A stretch of 64,000 bases of DNA from assembly GCF_900091725.1 (NCBI RefSeq), contig NZ_FMBW01000074.1, positions 1-64,000 on the forward strand, written 5' to 3'. Made by a program: the position numbers and the translations under genes. Positions 51,369-60,515 of this stretch are shown here, one piece after another (the first letter of the stretch is position 1; each line of letters starts with the position of its first letter). The DNA is from Streptomyces sp. DvalAA-43 (GTDB lineage Bacteria > Actinomycetota > Actinomycetes > Streptomycetales > Streptomycetaceae). The notes below the pieces were generated by a model that made no database searches, was not told the origin of the DNA, and saw only the letters and a list, made by a program, of their open reading frames with translations.

Positions 51369-51824
51369 TCAGGGGCGCGGCCAGGGGCGGCCGCCCAGGC
51401 GCTCGATGTCGGTGTTGAAGCGCCTCAGGTAGGAGGCGAAGCCGGAGATGTCCTCGTCCGACCAGTTGGCCATGACCCGCTCCAGGGAGCTGACCAGGCC
51501 CTCGCGTTCCGCGTCGAGCATGCGGGCGCCCTCGTCGGTGATCCGGAACTTGCGGGCCATGCCGCCCTCGGGGTCCGGGATGCGCTCCACGAGTCCGGCG
51601 CGCATGGCCGCCGCGGTCTGCCGGTTGAGGGTGGAGGCGTCGAGCCCGAAGGCGTCGCTGAGCTCACCGATCGACATCGGTCCCTGGACGCGGACGCGGC
51701 TGAGCAGGATGTAGGCGCTGTGGTCCATCAGCCCGTCCTTGCGCCGGCCGCCCTTGTTCTGCAGGAGGCCGTGGCGGCTGAGGAGCATCTGCTCGTACTC
51801 GACCTCGTGGGTGGGCCTGGTCAT
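51369..51824 (-). CDS. MarR-family transcriptional repressor
   Basis: The protein has 151 residues; ATG lies after GAGGCGGCAGGCGC. Winged helix (about 35-110): S-I-G-E-L-S-D-A-F-G-L-D-A-S-T-L-N-R-Q-T as recognition region and the wing P-D-P-E-G-G-M-A-R-K-F-R. Divergent from an MFS exporter with an inverted-repeat operator between, the typical arrangement for a drug-responsive repressor. Confidence 0.87.
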   Translation of the reverse strand: MTRPTHEVEYEQMLLSRHGLLQNKGGRRKDGLMDHSAYILLSRVRVQGPMSIGELSDAFGLDASTLNRQTAAAMRAGLVERIPDPEGGMARKFRITDEGARMLDAEREGLVSSLERVMANWSDEDISGFASYLRRFNTDIERLGGRPWPRP

Positions 51825-51900
51825 GCGCCTGCCGCCTCCTGCTGTCGTCCGGGCGTCCCGGCGTGTTTCCGAATGTCGTCCTCCATTCTCCCACAGGCCC

Positions 51901-51949
51901 ATGCAACGTACATATAACGTGCTCGATGCATGAAGTGTGTACGATGCAT
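51901..51949. promoter_or_regulatory. Operator between the MarR and MFS genes
   Basis: ATGCAACGTACA (51901-51912) and TGTACGATGCAT (51938-51949) are inverted copies matching at 11 of 12 bases, with a third partial copy (CGATGCAT) in the middle. The stretch is markedly AT-rich and lies 35 bp before the MFS ATG. Confidence 0.78.
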
Positions 51950-51983
51950 AATCTTCTTCCGATACACACCCGAGGAGTCCCGG

Positions 51984-53426
51984 ATGGGTGCCCCCCAGCC
52001 AACAACCCGCCCCGGCGGCGTCGTCGCCACGCTGGCCATCGCCGGTGTCACGGCGGCGATCATGCAGACCCTGGTCACCCCGCTCATCGCGGAGCTGCCG
52101 CAGATCCTGAGCACCACCCCCTCGAACGCGACGTGGGTGATCACCGTCACCCTGCTGGTGTCCGCCGTCTGCGTGCCCGTCTCCGGACGTCTGGGCGACA
52201 TGGTCGGCAAGCGCCGGATGCTTCTCGTCTGCTCCGTGCCGCTGATCGTCGGCTCGGTGGTGTGCGCGCTCTCCTCGTCCGTCGTCCCCATGATCGTCGG
52301 CCGTGGTCTCCAGGGCATGGGCATGGGCGTGCTGCCGCTCGGCATAGCCCTGCTGCGCGACGTGGTCCCGGCGGAGAAGCTCAGCTCCTCCATCGCACTG
52401 GTCAGCGCCTCCATGGGCATCGGCGGCGCGCTCGGCCTGCCGATCGCCGCGGCCGTCGCCCAGTACACGGACTGGCGGGTGCTGTTCTGGGGCTCGGCCG
52501 GCCTCGCCACCGTCGTCGCGGCGCTGATCTGGTTCCTGATCCCCGATGTGCCGGCCGGGGCCAAGGGGCAGCGGTTCGACGTGCTCGGTGCGCTCGGTCT
52601 CGGGGCGGGCCTGGTCTGCCTGCTGCTCGCCGTCTCCAAGGGCGCCGACTGGGGCTGGGGCTCGGCGACCACGCTCGGCCTGTTCGCCGCCGCCGTCGTG
52701 GTGCTGGTCGCCTGGGGTGCGTGGGAGCTGCGTACCCGGGACCCGTTGGTCGACCTGCGCACCACCGCGCGTCCCCGGGTGCTGATGACCAACCTCGCCT
52801 CCGTCTTCGTCGGCTTCGGCATGTACGCCACCATGCTGATCTCCCCGCAGCTCCTCCAGTTCCCCTCCGCCACCGGCTACGGCCTGGGTCAGTCGATGCT
52901 CGCGGCGGGCCTGTGGCTGGCGCCCGGCGGCATCATGATGATGATCGTCTCCCCGCTCGGCGGAAAGCTCATCGACGCCCGGGGCCCGAAGTTCACCCTG
53001 GTCTGCGGCATCCTGGTCATCGCGGTCGGCTACGGCCTGGCGCTGGTGCTCATGGGCTCCGCGTGGGGCCTGATGGTGGTCGGCATGGTGACCAGCAGCG
53101 GTGTCGGCCTGGCGTACGGGGCGATGCCCGCACTGATCATGGGCTCGGTCCCGCTGTCCGAGACCGCCGCCGCCAACGGCTTCAACACGCTCATGCGCTC
53201 CCTCGGTACGTCGATCGGCGCCGCGGTGATCGGCGTGGTCCTCTCGCAGATGACCGTCACCATGGGCGGCCACACCTTCACCTCCGAGAACGGCTTCCGT
53301 ACCGGACTCCTGGTCGGCTGCGGCGTCGCCCTGGTCGCGGCGGTGATCGCCGCCGCCATCCCGGCCATGCGCCGCACGGGGGACGGCGCCGACGCCACTC
53401 CGGAACCGGCCCCGGCCAAGGTCTGA
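51984..53426 (+). CDS. MFS drug exporter, DHA2 family, controlled by the MarR gene
   Basis: The protein has 480 residues from the ATG after CGAGGAGTCCCGG. 14 hydrophobic segments. Motif A is S-G-R-L-G-D-M-V-G-K-R-R-M; motif C lies in G-I-G-G-A-L-G-L-P-I-A. The two exporters of this window differ in sequence. A hairpin follows at 53447-53486. Confidence 0.88.
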   Translation: MGAPQPTTRPGGVVATLAIAGVTAAIMQTLVTPLIAELPQILSTTPSNATWVITVTLLVSAVCVPVSGRLGDMVGKRRMLLVCSVPLIVGSVVCALSSSVVPMIVGRGLQGMGMGVLPLGIALLRDVVPAEKLSSSIALVSASMGIGGALGLPIAAAVAQYTDWRVLFWGSAGLATVVAALIWFLIPDVPAGAKGQRFDVLGALGLGAGLVCLLLAVSKGADWGWGSATTLGLFAAAVVVLVAWGAWELRTRDPLVDLRTTARPRVLMTNLASVFVGFGMYATMLISPQLLQFPSATGYGLGQSMLAAGLWLAPGGIMMMIVSPLGGKLIDARGPKFTLVCGILVIAVGYGLALVLMGSAWGLMVVGMVTSSGVGLAYGAMPALIMGSVPLSETAAANGFNTLMRSLGTSIGAAVIGVVLSQMTVTMGGHTFTSENGFRTGLLVGCGVALVAAVIAAAIPAMRRTGDGADATPEPAPAKV

Positions 53427-53446
53427 CCCGCGACTCGCGTACTGCT

Positions 53447-53486
53447 CCGCCGCCCGTTCTCCGCGTACGCGGGCGACGGGCGGCGG
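53447..53486 (+). terminator. Terminator after the MFS gene
   Basis: 11-bp stem CCGCCGCCCGT/ACGGGCGGCGG (53447-53457, 53476-53486). Confidence 0.75.
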
Positions 53487-53552
53487 CGGTTCCGGTAGTG
53501 TCGCGCTCTTCGGACGGCGTCAGCCCCCGGAGCCCTGAAGGCGATCACGCCC

Positions 53553-54332
53553 ATGACCTCCTCGCGCCCCTCCGCCGCGCCCCCCGCCCGCCGTCGCCTC
53601 GACGCCGCGCTGGACAACCTCGCGGTCACCTTCCGCGGCATGACCGCCCGCCCCGACGAGAACAACTGCGAGTGCCACTGGGGCAGCGCCGAGGACCTCG
53701 CCCTGCTCAAGGTCCCGGACATCGAGCTGGACGACGATCTTCTGCAACGCACCTGGCGGGCTTCCGACTGGAGCGACCACGCGGCGGTGCTGCGCCGGAT
53801 CCTCCCTCAGTTCGCCCGGTACCTCGTCGCGGGCCGCGTCGAACCCTTCCTCGGCCCGGAGGAGATCGGCCGCTCGTTCGACCGGGGCCACTGGCAGCAG
53901 TGGCCCGCCGAACAGGGAGCGGCGGTAAGGGAGTTCCTCCACGCCTGGTGGACCCACACCCTCACCGACCCGGCCCCGGCCGTCCCGGCCCACGAACTCC
54001 TCGCCCTGCTCGTCGAGGCATCCGGCGCGCTCACCCCGTGGCTCGCCCACTGGGAGACGCAGACCGGCACCCCGGCCACCCGGCACCTCGCCGAGGCCGC
54101 CACCCACTGGGAGTACCACCTCCTCGGCGACGAACTCCCCTGGGACGCCTGGGACAGCGAGGACGACGGGGGCGAGAGGCGCGCCGAGCTGACGGCCTGG
54201 CTGCTGGACCACGCCCGGCCCCGCCTCATCGCACACGGCGCACCCGACGAACTGCTCCACCGCATACGCCTGCTCGGCCTCACCGGCCCGGCCCGCTGGG
54301 AGGACCCGTACTGGCCCAACCACCGCTACTGA
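53553..54332 (+). CDS. Hypothetical protein, Trp/His-rich
   Basis: The protein has 259 residues with a weak ribosome site. It is rich in Trp (14) and acidic residues, with C-E-C-H-W-G-S near 40 and W-E-Y-H-L-L-G-D-E-L-P-W-D-A-W near 200; helical throughout. No membrane segment or signal peptide. I recognise the type as an actinomycete-specific conserved protein of unknown function. It stands alone before a terminator. Confidence 0.68.
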   Translation: MTSSRPSAAPPARRRLDAALDNLAVTFRGMTARPDENNCECHWGSAEDLALLKVPDIELDDDLLQRTWRASDWSDHAAVLRRILPQFARYLVAGRVEPFLGPEEIGRSFDRGHWQQWPAEQGAAVREFLHAWWTHTLTDPAPAVPAHELLALLVEASGALTPWLAHWETQTGTPATRHLAEAATHWEYHLLGDELPWDAWDSEDDGGERRAELTAWLLDHARPRLIAHGAPDELLHRIRLLGLTGPARWEDPYWPNHRY

Positions 54333-54372
54333 ATGGCGGGGTCGGGCTCCTAGGCCCAGCAGGTCGTGGCCC

Positions 54373-54421
54373 GGCCCGGGACCGGGGAGGGCGGGCCTCC
54401 CCGCCCGGCCGGCCCCGGGCC
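54373..54421. terminator. Bidirectional terminator between the hypothetical gene and the acyl-CoA dehydrogenase
   Basis: Nested stems GGGGAGG/CCTCCCC (54384-54402) and GGCCCGGG/CCCGGGCC (54373-54380, 54414-54421). Confidence 0.72.
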
Positions 54422-54430
54422 GTCACCGCG

Positions 54431-55597
54431 TCAGGCCGGCAGGCCCAGTTCGCGGGCGATCAGCATGCGCTGGACCTCGCTCGTGCCCTCGCCGATCTCC
54501 AGGATCTTGGAGTCGCGCCACATCCTGGCGACCGGGTACTCGTTCATGAAGCCGTAACCGCCGTGGATCTGGGTCGCCTCGCGGGCGTTGTCCACCGCCA
54601 CCGTCGACGAGTACAGCTTCGCGATCGCCGCCTCCTTCTTGAACGGTTCGCCCGCGACCATGCGCGAGGCCGCGTCGCGCCAGCCGATCCGGGCCATATG
54701 GGCCCGCATCTCCATGTCCGCGATCTTGAACTGGATGGCCTGGTTGGTGCCGATCGGGCGGCCGAAGGCGTGGCGCTCGGCGGCGTACTTGACCGACTCG
54801 TCGACGCAGCCCTGCGCCAGGCCCGTGGACAGGGCGGCGATGGCGATCCGGCCCTCGTCCAGGATGCGCAGGAACTGGGCGTAGCCGCGGCCCTCCTCGC
54901 CCAGCAGGTTGGCCAGGGGGACGCGGACGTCGGTGAAGGACAGCTCGCGGGTGTCCGAGGCGTTCCAGCCGACCTTGGAGTACGGGGCGGCGACCGTGAA
55001 GCCGGGGGTGCCGGACGGCACGATGATCGAGGAGATGAGCGGGGCGCCGTTCTCCTTGCGGCCGGTCACCGCCGTCACCGTGACCAGCTCCGTGATGTCC
55101 GTACCGGAGTTGGTGATGAAGCACTTGGAGCCGTTGATCACCCACTCGCCGGTGGCCTCGTCGCGCACCGCCGTCGTCCGGGTGCCGCCCGCGTCGGAGC
55201 CGCCGTCCGGCTCGGTCAGGCCGAAGGCGCCGAGCGCCTCGCCCGCGCAGAGCTTCGGCAGCCACTGCCGCTTCTGCTCCTCGGTGCCGAAGTGGTAGAC
55301 CGGCATCGCGCCGAGCGAGACCCCTGCCTCCAGCGTGATCGCCACGGAGGAGTCGACCCGGGCCAGCTCCTCCAGGGCGATCCCGAGGGCGAGGTAGTCG
55401 CCGCCCATGCCGCCGTACTCCTCCGGGAACGGCAGCCCGAACAGGCCCATCCGTCCCATCTCCCGCACGATCTCGTACGGGAACTCGTGTCGTTCGTAGA
55501 GGTCGCCGATCTTCGGCGCGACGACGTCGTGCGCGAACTCCTCGACGGTGCGCCGCAGTTCCTCGTGTTCGGCGGTCAGCCGGTGGTCCAGGGACAT
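54431..55597 (-). CDS. acdH: Acyl-CoA dehydrogenase (isovaleryl/short branched-chain type)
   Basis: The protein has 388 residues. N-terminal helical domain, FAD/substrate beta domain with G-L-T-E-P-D-G-G-S-D and F-I-T-N-S-G-T, and a C-terminal helical bundle with I-H-G-G-Y-G-F and E-G-T-S-E-V-Q (candidate catalytic base Glu). Fourth gene of the operon, starting 30 bp after the HMG-CoA lyase gene. It would oxidise isovaleryl-CoA or isobutyryl-CoA to the enoyl-CoA that feeds the carboxylase next door. The symbol follows the Streptomyces acdH gene on context only. Confidence 0.85.
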   Translation of the reverse strand: MSLDHRLTAEHEELRRTVEEFAHDVVAPKIGDLYERHEFPYEIVREMGRMGLFGLPFPEEYGGMGGDYLALGIALEELARVDSSVAITLEAGVSLGAMPVYHFGTEEQKRQWLPKLCAGEALGAFGLTEPDGGSDAGGTRTTAVRDEATGEWVINGSKCFITNSGTDITELVTVTAVTGRKENGAPLISSIIVPSGTPGFTVAAPYSKVGWNASDTRELSFTDVRVPLANLLGEEGRGYAQFLRILDEGRIAIAALSTGLAQGCVDESVKYAAERHAFGRPIGTNQAIQFKIADMEMRAHMARIGWRDAASRMVAGEPFKKEAAIAKLYSSTVAVDNAREATQIHGGYGFMNEYPVARMWRDSKILEIGEGTSEVQRMLIARELGLPA

Positions 55598-55627
55598 GGC
55601 AGGGTCACTCCTTGTGGGGACGTTCGG

Positions 55628-56569
55628 TTACCGGACCGAGAGCGCGCGGACGGTACGGGACGGGCTGGGTCGGCCCAGTTGTTCGGCGAGCCACACGCTG
55701 GTGGCGGTGAGCGCGTCGAGATCGACCCCGGTTTCGATGCCGAGGCCTTCGAGCATCCACACGAGGTCCTCGGTGGCGAGATTCCCGGTCGCGCTCTTCG
55801 CGTACGGGCAGCCGCCGAGGCCGCCCGCGGAGGCGTCCACGGTGGTCACCCCGTGCTGGAGCGCGGCGAGGGTGTTGGAGAGGGCCTGCCCGTAGGTGTC
55901 GTGGAAGTGCACGCCGATGGTGTCGGTGGGCACCCCTTCCTCGTTCAGCTCCGAGAGCAGGTTCTGTACATGGCCGGGCGTGGCGACGCCGATGGTGTCG
56001 CCGAGGGAGAGCTCGTCGCAGCCGAGGTCCATCAGCGCCTTGGCCACCCGGACGACCTGGTGGACGGGGACGGGCCCCTCCCACGGGTCGCCGAAGCACA
56101 TCGACAGATAGCCGCGGACATGCACCTGGTCGGCCTTGGCGCGGGCGACGACCGGCTCGAACATGGCGAGCGATTCGTCGACGGTGCGGTTGAGGTTGCG
56201 GGCGGCGAACGTCTCGGTCGCCGAGCCGAACACCGCGATCCGGCGGGCGCCGAGCGCCAGCGCCCGGTCCAGGCCGCGTTCGTTCGGAACCAGGACCGGC
56301 AGCGCGACGCCGTCGATGTCGGCGAGGCGCGGGAACAGGTGCTCGGCGTCGGCCAGTTGGGGCACCCACTTGGGGTGCACGAAGCTGGTCGCCTCGATGG
56401 TGGTCAGGCCCGCCGCGGCCAGCCGGTGGATGAACTCCGCCTTCACCCCGGTCGGGACGACGGCCTTCTCGTTCTGCAGCCCGTCACGCGCGCCGACCTC
56501 GTGGATGCGCACCCGGGCGGGCAGATCCTGGGCCGGCACGATCATGGGCAGGGTGCGGGTCGTCGTCAT
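55628..56569 (-). CDS. Hydroxymethylglutaryl-CoA lyase
   Basis: The protein has 313 residues; ATGA overlap with the carboxylase stop. TIM barrel with V-G-A-R-D-G-L-Q-N-E-K (catalytic Arg/Asp) and the HMGL signature G-L-G-G-C-P-Y-A-K-S-A-T-G-N (catalytic Cys). His pair in H-F-H-D-T-Y-G. Splits HMG-CoA to acetoacetate and acetyl-CoA, the last step of leucine breakdown. An enoyl-CoA hydratase (methylglutaconyl) is not found here. Confidence 0.93.
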   Translation of the reverse strand: MTTTRTLPMIVPAQDLPARVRIHEVGARDGLQNEKAVVPTGVKAEFIHRLAAAGLTTIEATSFVHPKWVPQLADAEHLFPRLADIDGVALPVLVPNERGLDRALALGARRIAVFGSATETFAARNLNRTVDESLAMFEPVVARAKADQVHVRGYLSMCFGDPWEGPVPVHQVVRVAKALMDLGCDELSLGDTIGVATPGHVQNLLSELNEEGVPTDTIGVHFHDTYGQALSNTLAALQHGVTTVDASAGGLGGCPYAKSATGNLATEDLVWMLEGLGIETGVDLDALTATSVWLAEQLGRPSPSRTVRALSVR

Positions 56570-58656
56570 GCTTCCTCCCCGGGAGCCTCGACGGGGGCCA
56601 CCACGGCCAGGATCTGGTCCATGGCGACCGTGGCACCGGCGGTGACGTCCAGCTCGGTCACGGTCCCGGCGTGCGGGGCGGAGATGACGTGCTCCATCTT
56701 CATCGCCTCGACGACGAGCAGGCTCTGACCGGCCACGACCTCGTCCCCGACCGCCACCTTCACGACGGTGACCGTCCCGGGCATGGGCGCGGCGAGGGTG
56801 TCCGCACCGGACCGGCCCGCGCCGGCCAGCGACGCCGCCACCGGGTCGTGGTCCTGTACGTACCAGCTGTCGCCGTCCCGGCCGAGCCACACCCCGTCCG
56901 GGGTGGTGGCGTGGGTGAACGTGTGGGTGACACCGGCGAGTTCGATGGTGAGGCGGGGCCCGGAGACCTCGACCGGTCTGGCCGTCTCCCTGCCGCCCGG
57001 CAGCGGGGCCAGCGGCCCGCAGGCCCCCGTCACCGGCTGCGGCGGCTGCGCGCCCTCCCCGACGTGGCCGAAGGTCAGCTCCGTACCGGCCGGGCAGGAG
57101 CGCATCGAGACCTGCACCGGGTCGTGGCCCGGCAGCCGGAAGTCGAGGACCGTGCGGGCCGGGGTGCCGCCGAGGCGCCAGCCGCTGGTCGCCGAGAACG
57201 GGTCGGCCCAGCCGGTGGAGGCGTCGGCGGGGGAGGTGGCGGCGGACTGCCGCAGGAGTGCCGCTGCCGCGTACACCTCCTCGGGGACGCCCTCCGGGAC
57301 CAGGCCGGCCGCCTCGCGCTCCACGAGTCCCGTGTCCAGGTCGCCCGCCACCACCGCCGGGTGGGCGAGCAGGCGGCGCAGGAATCCGGCGTTGGTCGGG
57401 ACGCCGAGGATCACCGTGTCCGCGAGCGCCGCGCGCAGTCGGCGCAGGGCGGTGGCGCGGTCGGGGCCGTACGCGATGACCTTGGACAGCATCGGGTCGT
57501 ACAGGCTGCCGACCTCGCCGCCCTCGGCGAGCCCTGAGTCCGTCCGTGCCCCGTTGCCCTGCGGCTCGCTCAGGGCGAGGACCGTGCCGCCCGAGGGCAG
57601 GAAGCCGCGCGCCGGGTCCTCGGCGCAGATCCGGGCCTCGATGGCATGGCCGGTGAGGGTGATGTCCTGCTGGCCGTACGGCAGTCGCTCGCCCGCCGCT
57701 ACCCGCAGCTGCCACTCCACCAGGTCCAGGCCGGTGATCAGCTCGGTGACCGGGTGCTCGACCTGGAGGCGGGTGTTCATCTCCATGAAGAAGTACGAGG
57801 CGGGGTCGTTGCCCGGGACGATGAACTCCACCGTGCCCGCGCCGACATAGCCGCAGGAGCGGGCCGCCTGGACGGCCGCCTCGCCCATCGCGGCCCGGGT
57901 CCCCTCGTCGAGCAGGACCGAGGGCGCCTCCTCGATGATCTTCTGGTGGCGGCGCTGGAGCGAGCACTCGCGCTCGCCGAGGTGGACCACGTTGCCGTGG
58001 GCGTCGGCCAGCACCTGGATCTCGATGTGCCGGGGGCGGTCGATCCACCGCTCCACCAGCAGGGTGTCGTCGCCGAAGGAGGCCCGTGCCTCGCGCCGGG
58101 CGGCCGCGATCTCGTCCCCGAGCAGGGCCTCGTCGCGGACCAGCCGCATGCCCTTGCCGCCGCCGCCCGCCGAGGGCTTCAGCAGCACCGGCATCCCGAT
58201 CCCTCGGGCCGCGTCGACCAGCTGGGCGTCAGTGAGCCCGCTCCCGGACGAGCCGGGCACCACCGGGACCCCGGCCGCCGCGACCGTCTCCTTGGCCCGG
58301 ATCTTGTCGCCCATCAGCGTGATGGCGGAGGCGGGCGGGCCGATGAAGACCAGCCCCGCCTCGGCGCACGCCCGCGCGAAGCCCGCGTTCTCGGCGAGGA
58401 ATCCGTAGCCCGGGTGGACGGCCTGCGCGCCGGTGCGCCGGGCCGCGTCCAGCAGCGCGGGCACGCTCAGATAGCTCTGGGCGGCGGGGGCGGGCCCGAT
58501 CCGTACCGCGGTGTCGGCCTCCCGGACGTGCCGGGCGTCCGCGTCCGCGTCGCTGAAGACGGCGACCGAGCCGACGCCCAGCTCCCGCAGCGTACGGATG
58601 ACACGTACCGCGATCTCGCCGCGGTTGGCGACCAGGACCGTGTCGAACATCGTCAT
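56566..58656 (-). CDS. Biotin-dependent acyl-CoA carboxylase alpha subunit (BC-BCCP)
   Basis: The protein has 696 residues from the ATG of M-T-M-F-D-T after GAGGAACAG; the frame extends 13 codons further into the previous gene. Biotin carboxylase (1-450) with V-A-N-R-G-E-I-A, the ATP-grasp glycine loop G-G-G-G-K-G-M and E-M-N-T-R-L-Q-V-E-H. A BT-like middle, then a C-terminal biotinyl domain with E-A-M-K-M-E-H (biotin on the first Lys). Paired with the upstream carboxyltransferase; in this context a methylcrotonyl-CoA carboxylase. Confidence 0.92.
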   Translation of the reverse strand: MTMFDTVLVANRGEIAVRVIRTLRELGVGSVAVFSDADADARHVREADTAVRIGPAPAAQSYLSVPALLDAARRTGAQAVHPGYGFLAENAGFARACAEAGLVFIGPPASAITLMGDKIRAKETVAAAGVPVVPGSSGSGLTDAQLVDAARGIGMPVLLKPSAGGGGKGMRLVRDEALLGDEIAAARREARASFGDDTLLVERWIDRPRHIEIQVLADAHGNVVHLGERECSLQRRHQKIIEEAPSVLLDEGTRAAMGEAAVQAARSCGYVGAGTVEFIVPGNDPASYFFMEMNTRLQVEHPVTELITGLDLVEWQLRVAAGERLPYGQQDITLTGHAIEARICAEDPARGFLPSGGTVLALSEPQGNGARTDSGLAEGGEVGSLYDPMLSKVIAYGPDRATALRRLRAALADTVILGVPTNAGFLRRLLAHPAVVAGDLDTGLVEREAAGLVPEGVPEEVYAAAALLRQSAATSPADASTGWADPFSATSGWRLGGTPARTVLDFRLPGHDPVQVSMRSCPAGTELTFGHVGEGAQPPQPVTGACGPLAPLPGGRETARPVEVSGPRLTIELAGVTHTFTHATTPDGVWLGRDGDSWYVQDHDPVAASLAGAGRSGADTLAAPMPGTVTVVKVAVGDEVVAGQSLLVVEAMKMEHVISAPHAGTVTELDVTAGATVAMDQILAVVAPVEAPGEEA

Positions 58657-58663
58657 CTGTTCC

Positions 58664-60271
58664 TCACATCCGGAAGACGCCGAAGCCGGGTTCACCCAGC
58701 GGGGCGTTGGCGCAGGCGGTCAGGGCCAGCCCCAGCACCTGCCGGGTCTCCATCGGGTCGATCACACCGTCGTCCCAGAGCCGGGCCGTGGCGTAGTAGG
58801 CATTGCCCTGGGTCTCGTACTGCTCGCGGATCGGGGCCTTGAAGGCCTCCTCGTCCGCCGCGCTCCAGCCGTCGCCCAGCTGGTCGCGCTTGACCGTCGC
58901 GAGGACGGACGCGGCCTGCTCGCCGCCCATGACGGAGATCTTGGCGTTGGGCCACATCCACAGGAAGCGGGGGGAGTAGGCCCGGCCGCACATGGAGTAG
59001 TTGCCCGCGCCGTACGAACCGCCGACGACCACGGTCAGCTTCGGCACGCGGGTGCAGGCGACCGCCGTCACCATCTTGGCGCCGTGCTTGGCGATGCCGC
59101 CCGCCTCGTAGTCCCGGCCCACCATGAAGCCCGAGATGTTCTGCAGGAAGACCAGCGGGATGCCGCGCTGGTCGCACAGCTCGATGAAGTGGGCGCCCTT
59201 CTGGGCGGACTCGGAGAACAGGATGCCGTTGTTGGCGACGATGCCCACCGGGTGGCCGTGGATGTGCGCGAAGCCGGTGATCAGCGTCGTGCCGTACTCG
59301 GCCTTGAACTCGGCGAACCGGGAGCCGTCGACGACCCGGGCGATCACCTCCCGTACGTCGTACGGCGTGCGCGAATCGACCGGGACGGCGCCGTACAGAC
59401 CCGCGGGGTCGACCTTCGGCTCGTCGACGGGGCGCACGGACCACGGCAGCGCGCCCCGGTCCGGCAGGGTGGCCACGATGTTCCGCACGATCCGCAGCGC
59501 GTGCGCGTCGTCCTCGGCGAGATGGTCGGTCACCCCCGACGTGCGGGAGTGCACCTCGCCGCCGCCCAGCTCCTCGGCCGTCACGACCTCGCCGGTCGCG
59601 GCCTTCACCAGCGGGGGGCCGCCCAGGAAGATGGTGCCCTGATTGCGGACGATCACGGCCTCGTCGCTCATCGCGGGGACGTACGCCCCGCCCGCCGTGC
59701 ACGAGCCCAGCACCGCCGCGATCTGCGGAATCCCGGCCCCGGACATCCGGGCCTGGTTGTAGAAGATCCGCCCGAAGTGCTCCCGGTCCGGGAAGACCTC
59801 GTCCTGCATCGGCAGGAACGCACCGCCCGAGTCGACGAGATAGAGGCAGGGGAGACGGTTCTCCAGCGCCACTTCCTGGGCGCGCAGATGCTTCTTCACC
59901 GTCATCGGGTAGTACGTGCCGCCCTTGACGGTCGCGTCATTGGCGACGATCACGCACTCCCGGCCGCTGACCCGGCCGATCCCGGCGATCACCCCGGCCG
60001 CCGGGGCGGCGCCCCCGTACAGCCCCTCGGCCGCCAGCGGGGCCAGCTCCAGGAACGGGGAACCCGGATCGAGCAGGGTGTCCACCCGGTCCCTGGGCAG
60101 CAGCTTGCCGCGCGCCACATGCCGGGCGCGGGCCCTCTCACCCCCGCCGAGCCTGGCCGTGGCGAGCCGCTCGCGCAGCTCGTCGGCGAGCGCGTGATGC
60201 GCCGCCTCGTTGGCCTTCCAGGCCTCGGAGGCGGGATCGGCCGCGCTCGCCAGCACCGGTGCCTGCTGCAT
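58664..60271 (-). CDS. Acyl-CoA carboxylase beta subunit (methylcrotonyl-CoA type carboxyltransferase)
   Basis: The protein has 535 residues. Two crotonase-like halves with R-E-C-V-I-V-A-N-D-A-T-V-K-G-G, G-A-Y-V-P-A-M-S-D-E and G-S-Y-G-A-G-N-Y-S-M-C-G-R-A; A-N-N-G-I-L-F-S. These features are typical of MCC beta rather than AccD of acetyl-CoA carboxylase. First gene of the four-gene operon; its promoter has two TetR-type sites. Confidence 0.92.
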   Translation of the reverse strand: MQQAPVLASAADPASEAWKANEAAHHALADELRERLATARLGGGERARARHVARGKLLPRDRVDTLLDPGSPFLELAPLAAEGLYGGAAPAAGVIAGIGRVSGRECVIVANDATVKGGTYYPMTVKKHLRAQEVALENRLPCLYLVDSGGAFLPMQDEVFPDREHFGRIFYNQARMSGAGIPQIAAVLGSCTAGGAYVPAMSDEAVIVRNQGTIFLGGPPLVKAATGEVVTAEELGGGEVHSRTSGVTDHLAEDDAHALRIVRNIVATLPDRGALPWSVRPVDEPKVDPAGLYGAVPVDSRTPYDVREVIARVVDGSRFAEFKAEYGTTLITGFAHIHGHPVGIVANNGILFSESAQKGAHFIELCDQRGIPLVFLQNISGFMVGRDYEAGGIAKHGAKMVTAVACTRVPKLTVVVGGSYGAGNYSMCGRAYSPRFLWMWPNAKISVMGGEQAASVLATVKRDQLGDGWSAADEEAFKAPIREQYETQGNAYYATARLWDDGVIDPMETRQVLGLALTACANAPLGEPGFGVFRM

Positions 60272-60302
60272 CGTGTCGAGCCCCCTTGCCCGTACCGCAG
60301 TA

Positions 60303-60345
60303 GTTAGTGACCGTTAACGTCCTTCTTAGGTTAACGAGCGCTAAC
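60303..60345 (-). promoter_or_regulatory. Two TetR-type operators before the leucine-catabolic operon
   Basis: TTAACGAGCGCTAAC (60331-60345) and, in the opposite sense, GTTAGTGACCGTTAAC (60303-60318; 12 of 15 match when aligned). The same sequence, TTAACGTTCGCTAAC, precedes the TetR gene at 61733. Both lie just upstream of the carboxyltransferase start. Confidence 0.8.
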
Positions 60346-60515
60346 AGCCTTGTCCAGGGCGCTCGGCCGGTGCCCCCGGTGCGCCCGGCGGGCAATCCGG
60401 TCGGCACGGGACATGTGCCACCCGCGGGCGGCAGGCCGCGCGGACCAGCCGGAATAATGGCCCGTGCCGCTCCCTGACCCGGATCGGCACGGGCTTCGGG
60501 CGGGGGGAACAGCGG

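Noticed and set aside
51863..56728. 1621-codon open frame on the plus strand
   Set aside because: A high-GC shadow across the MFS, hypothetical and catabolic genes; low-complexity translation with no domain.
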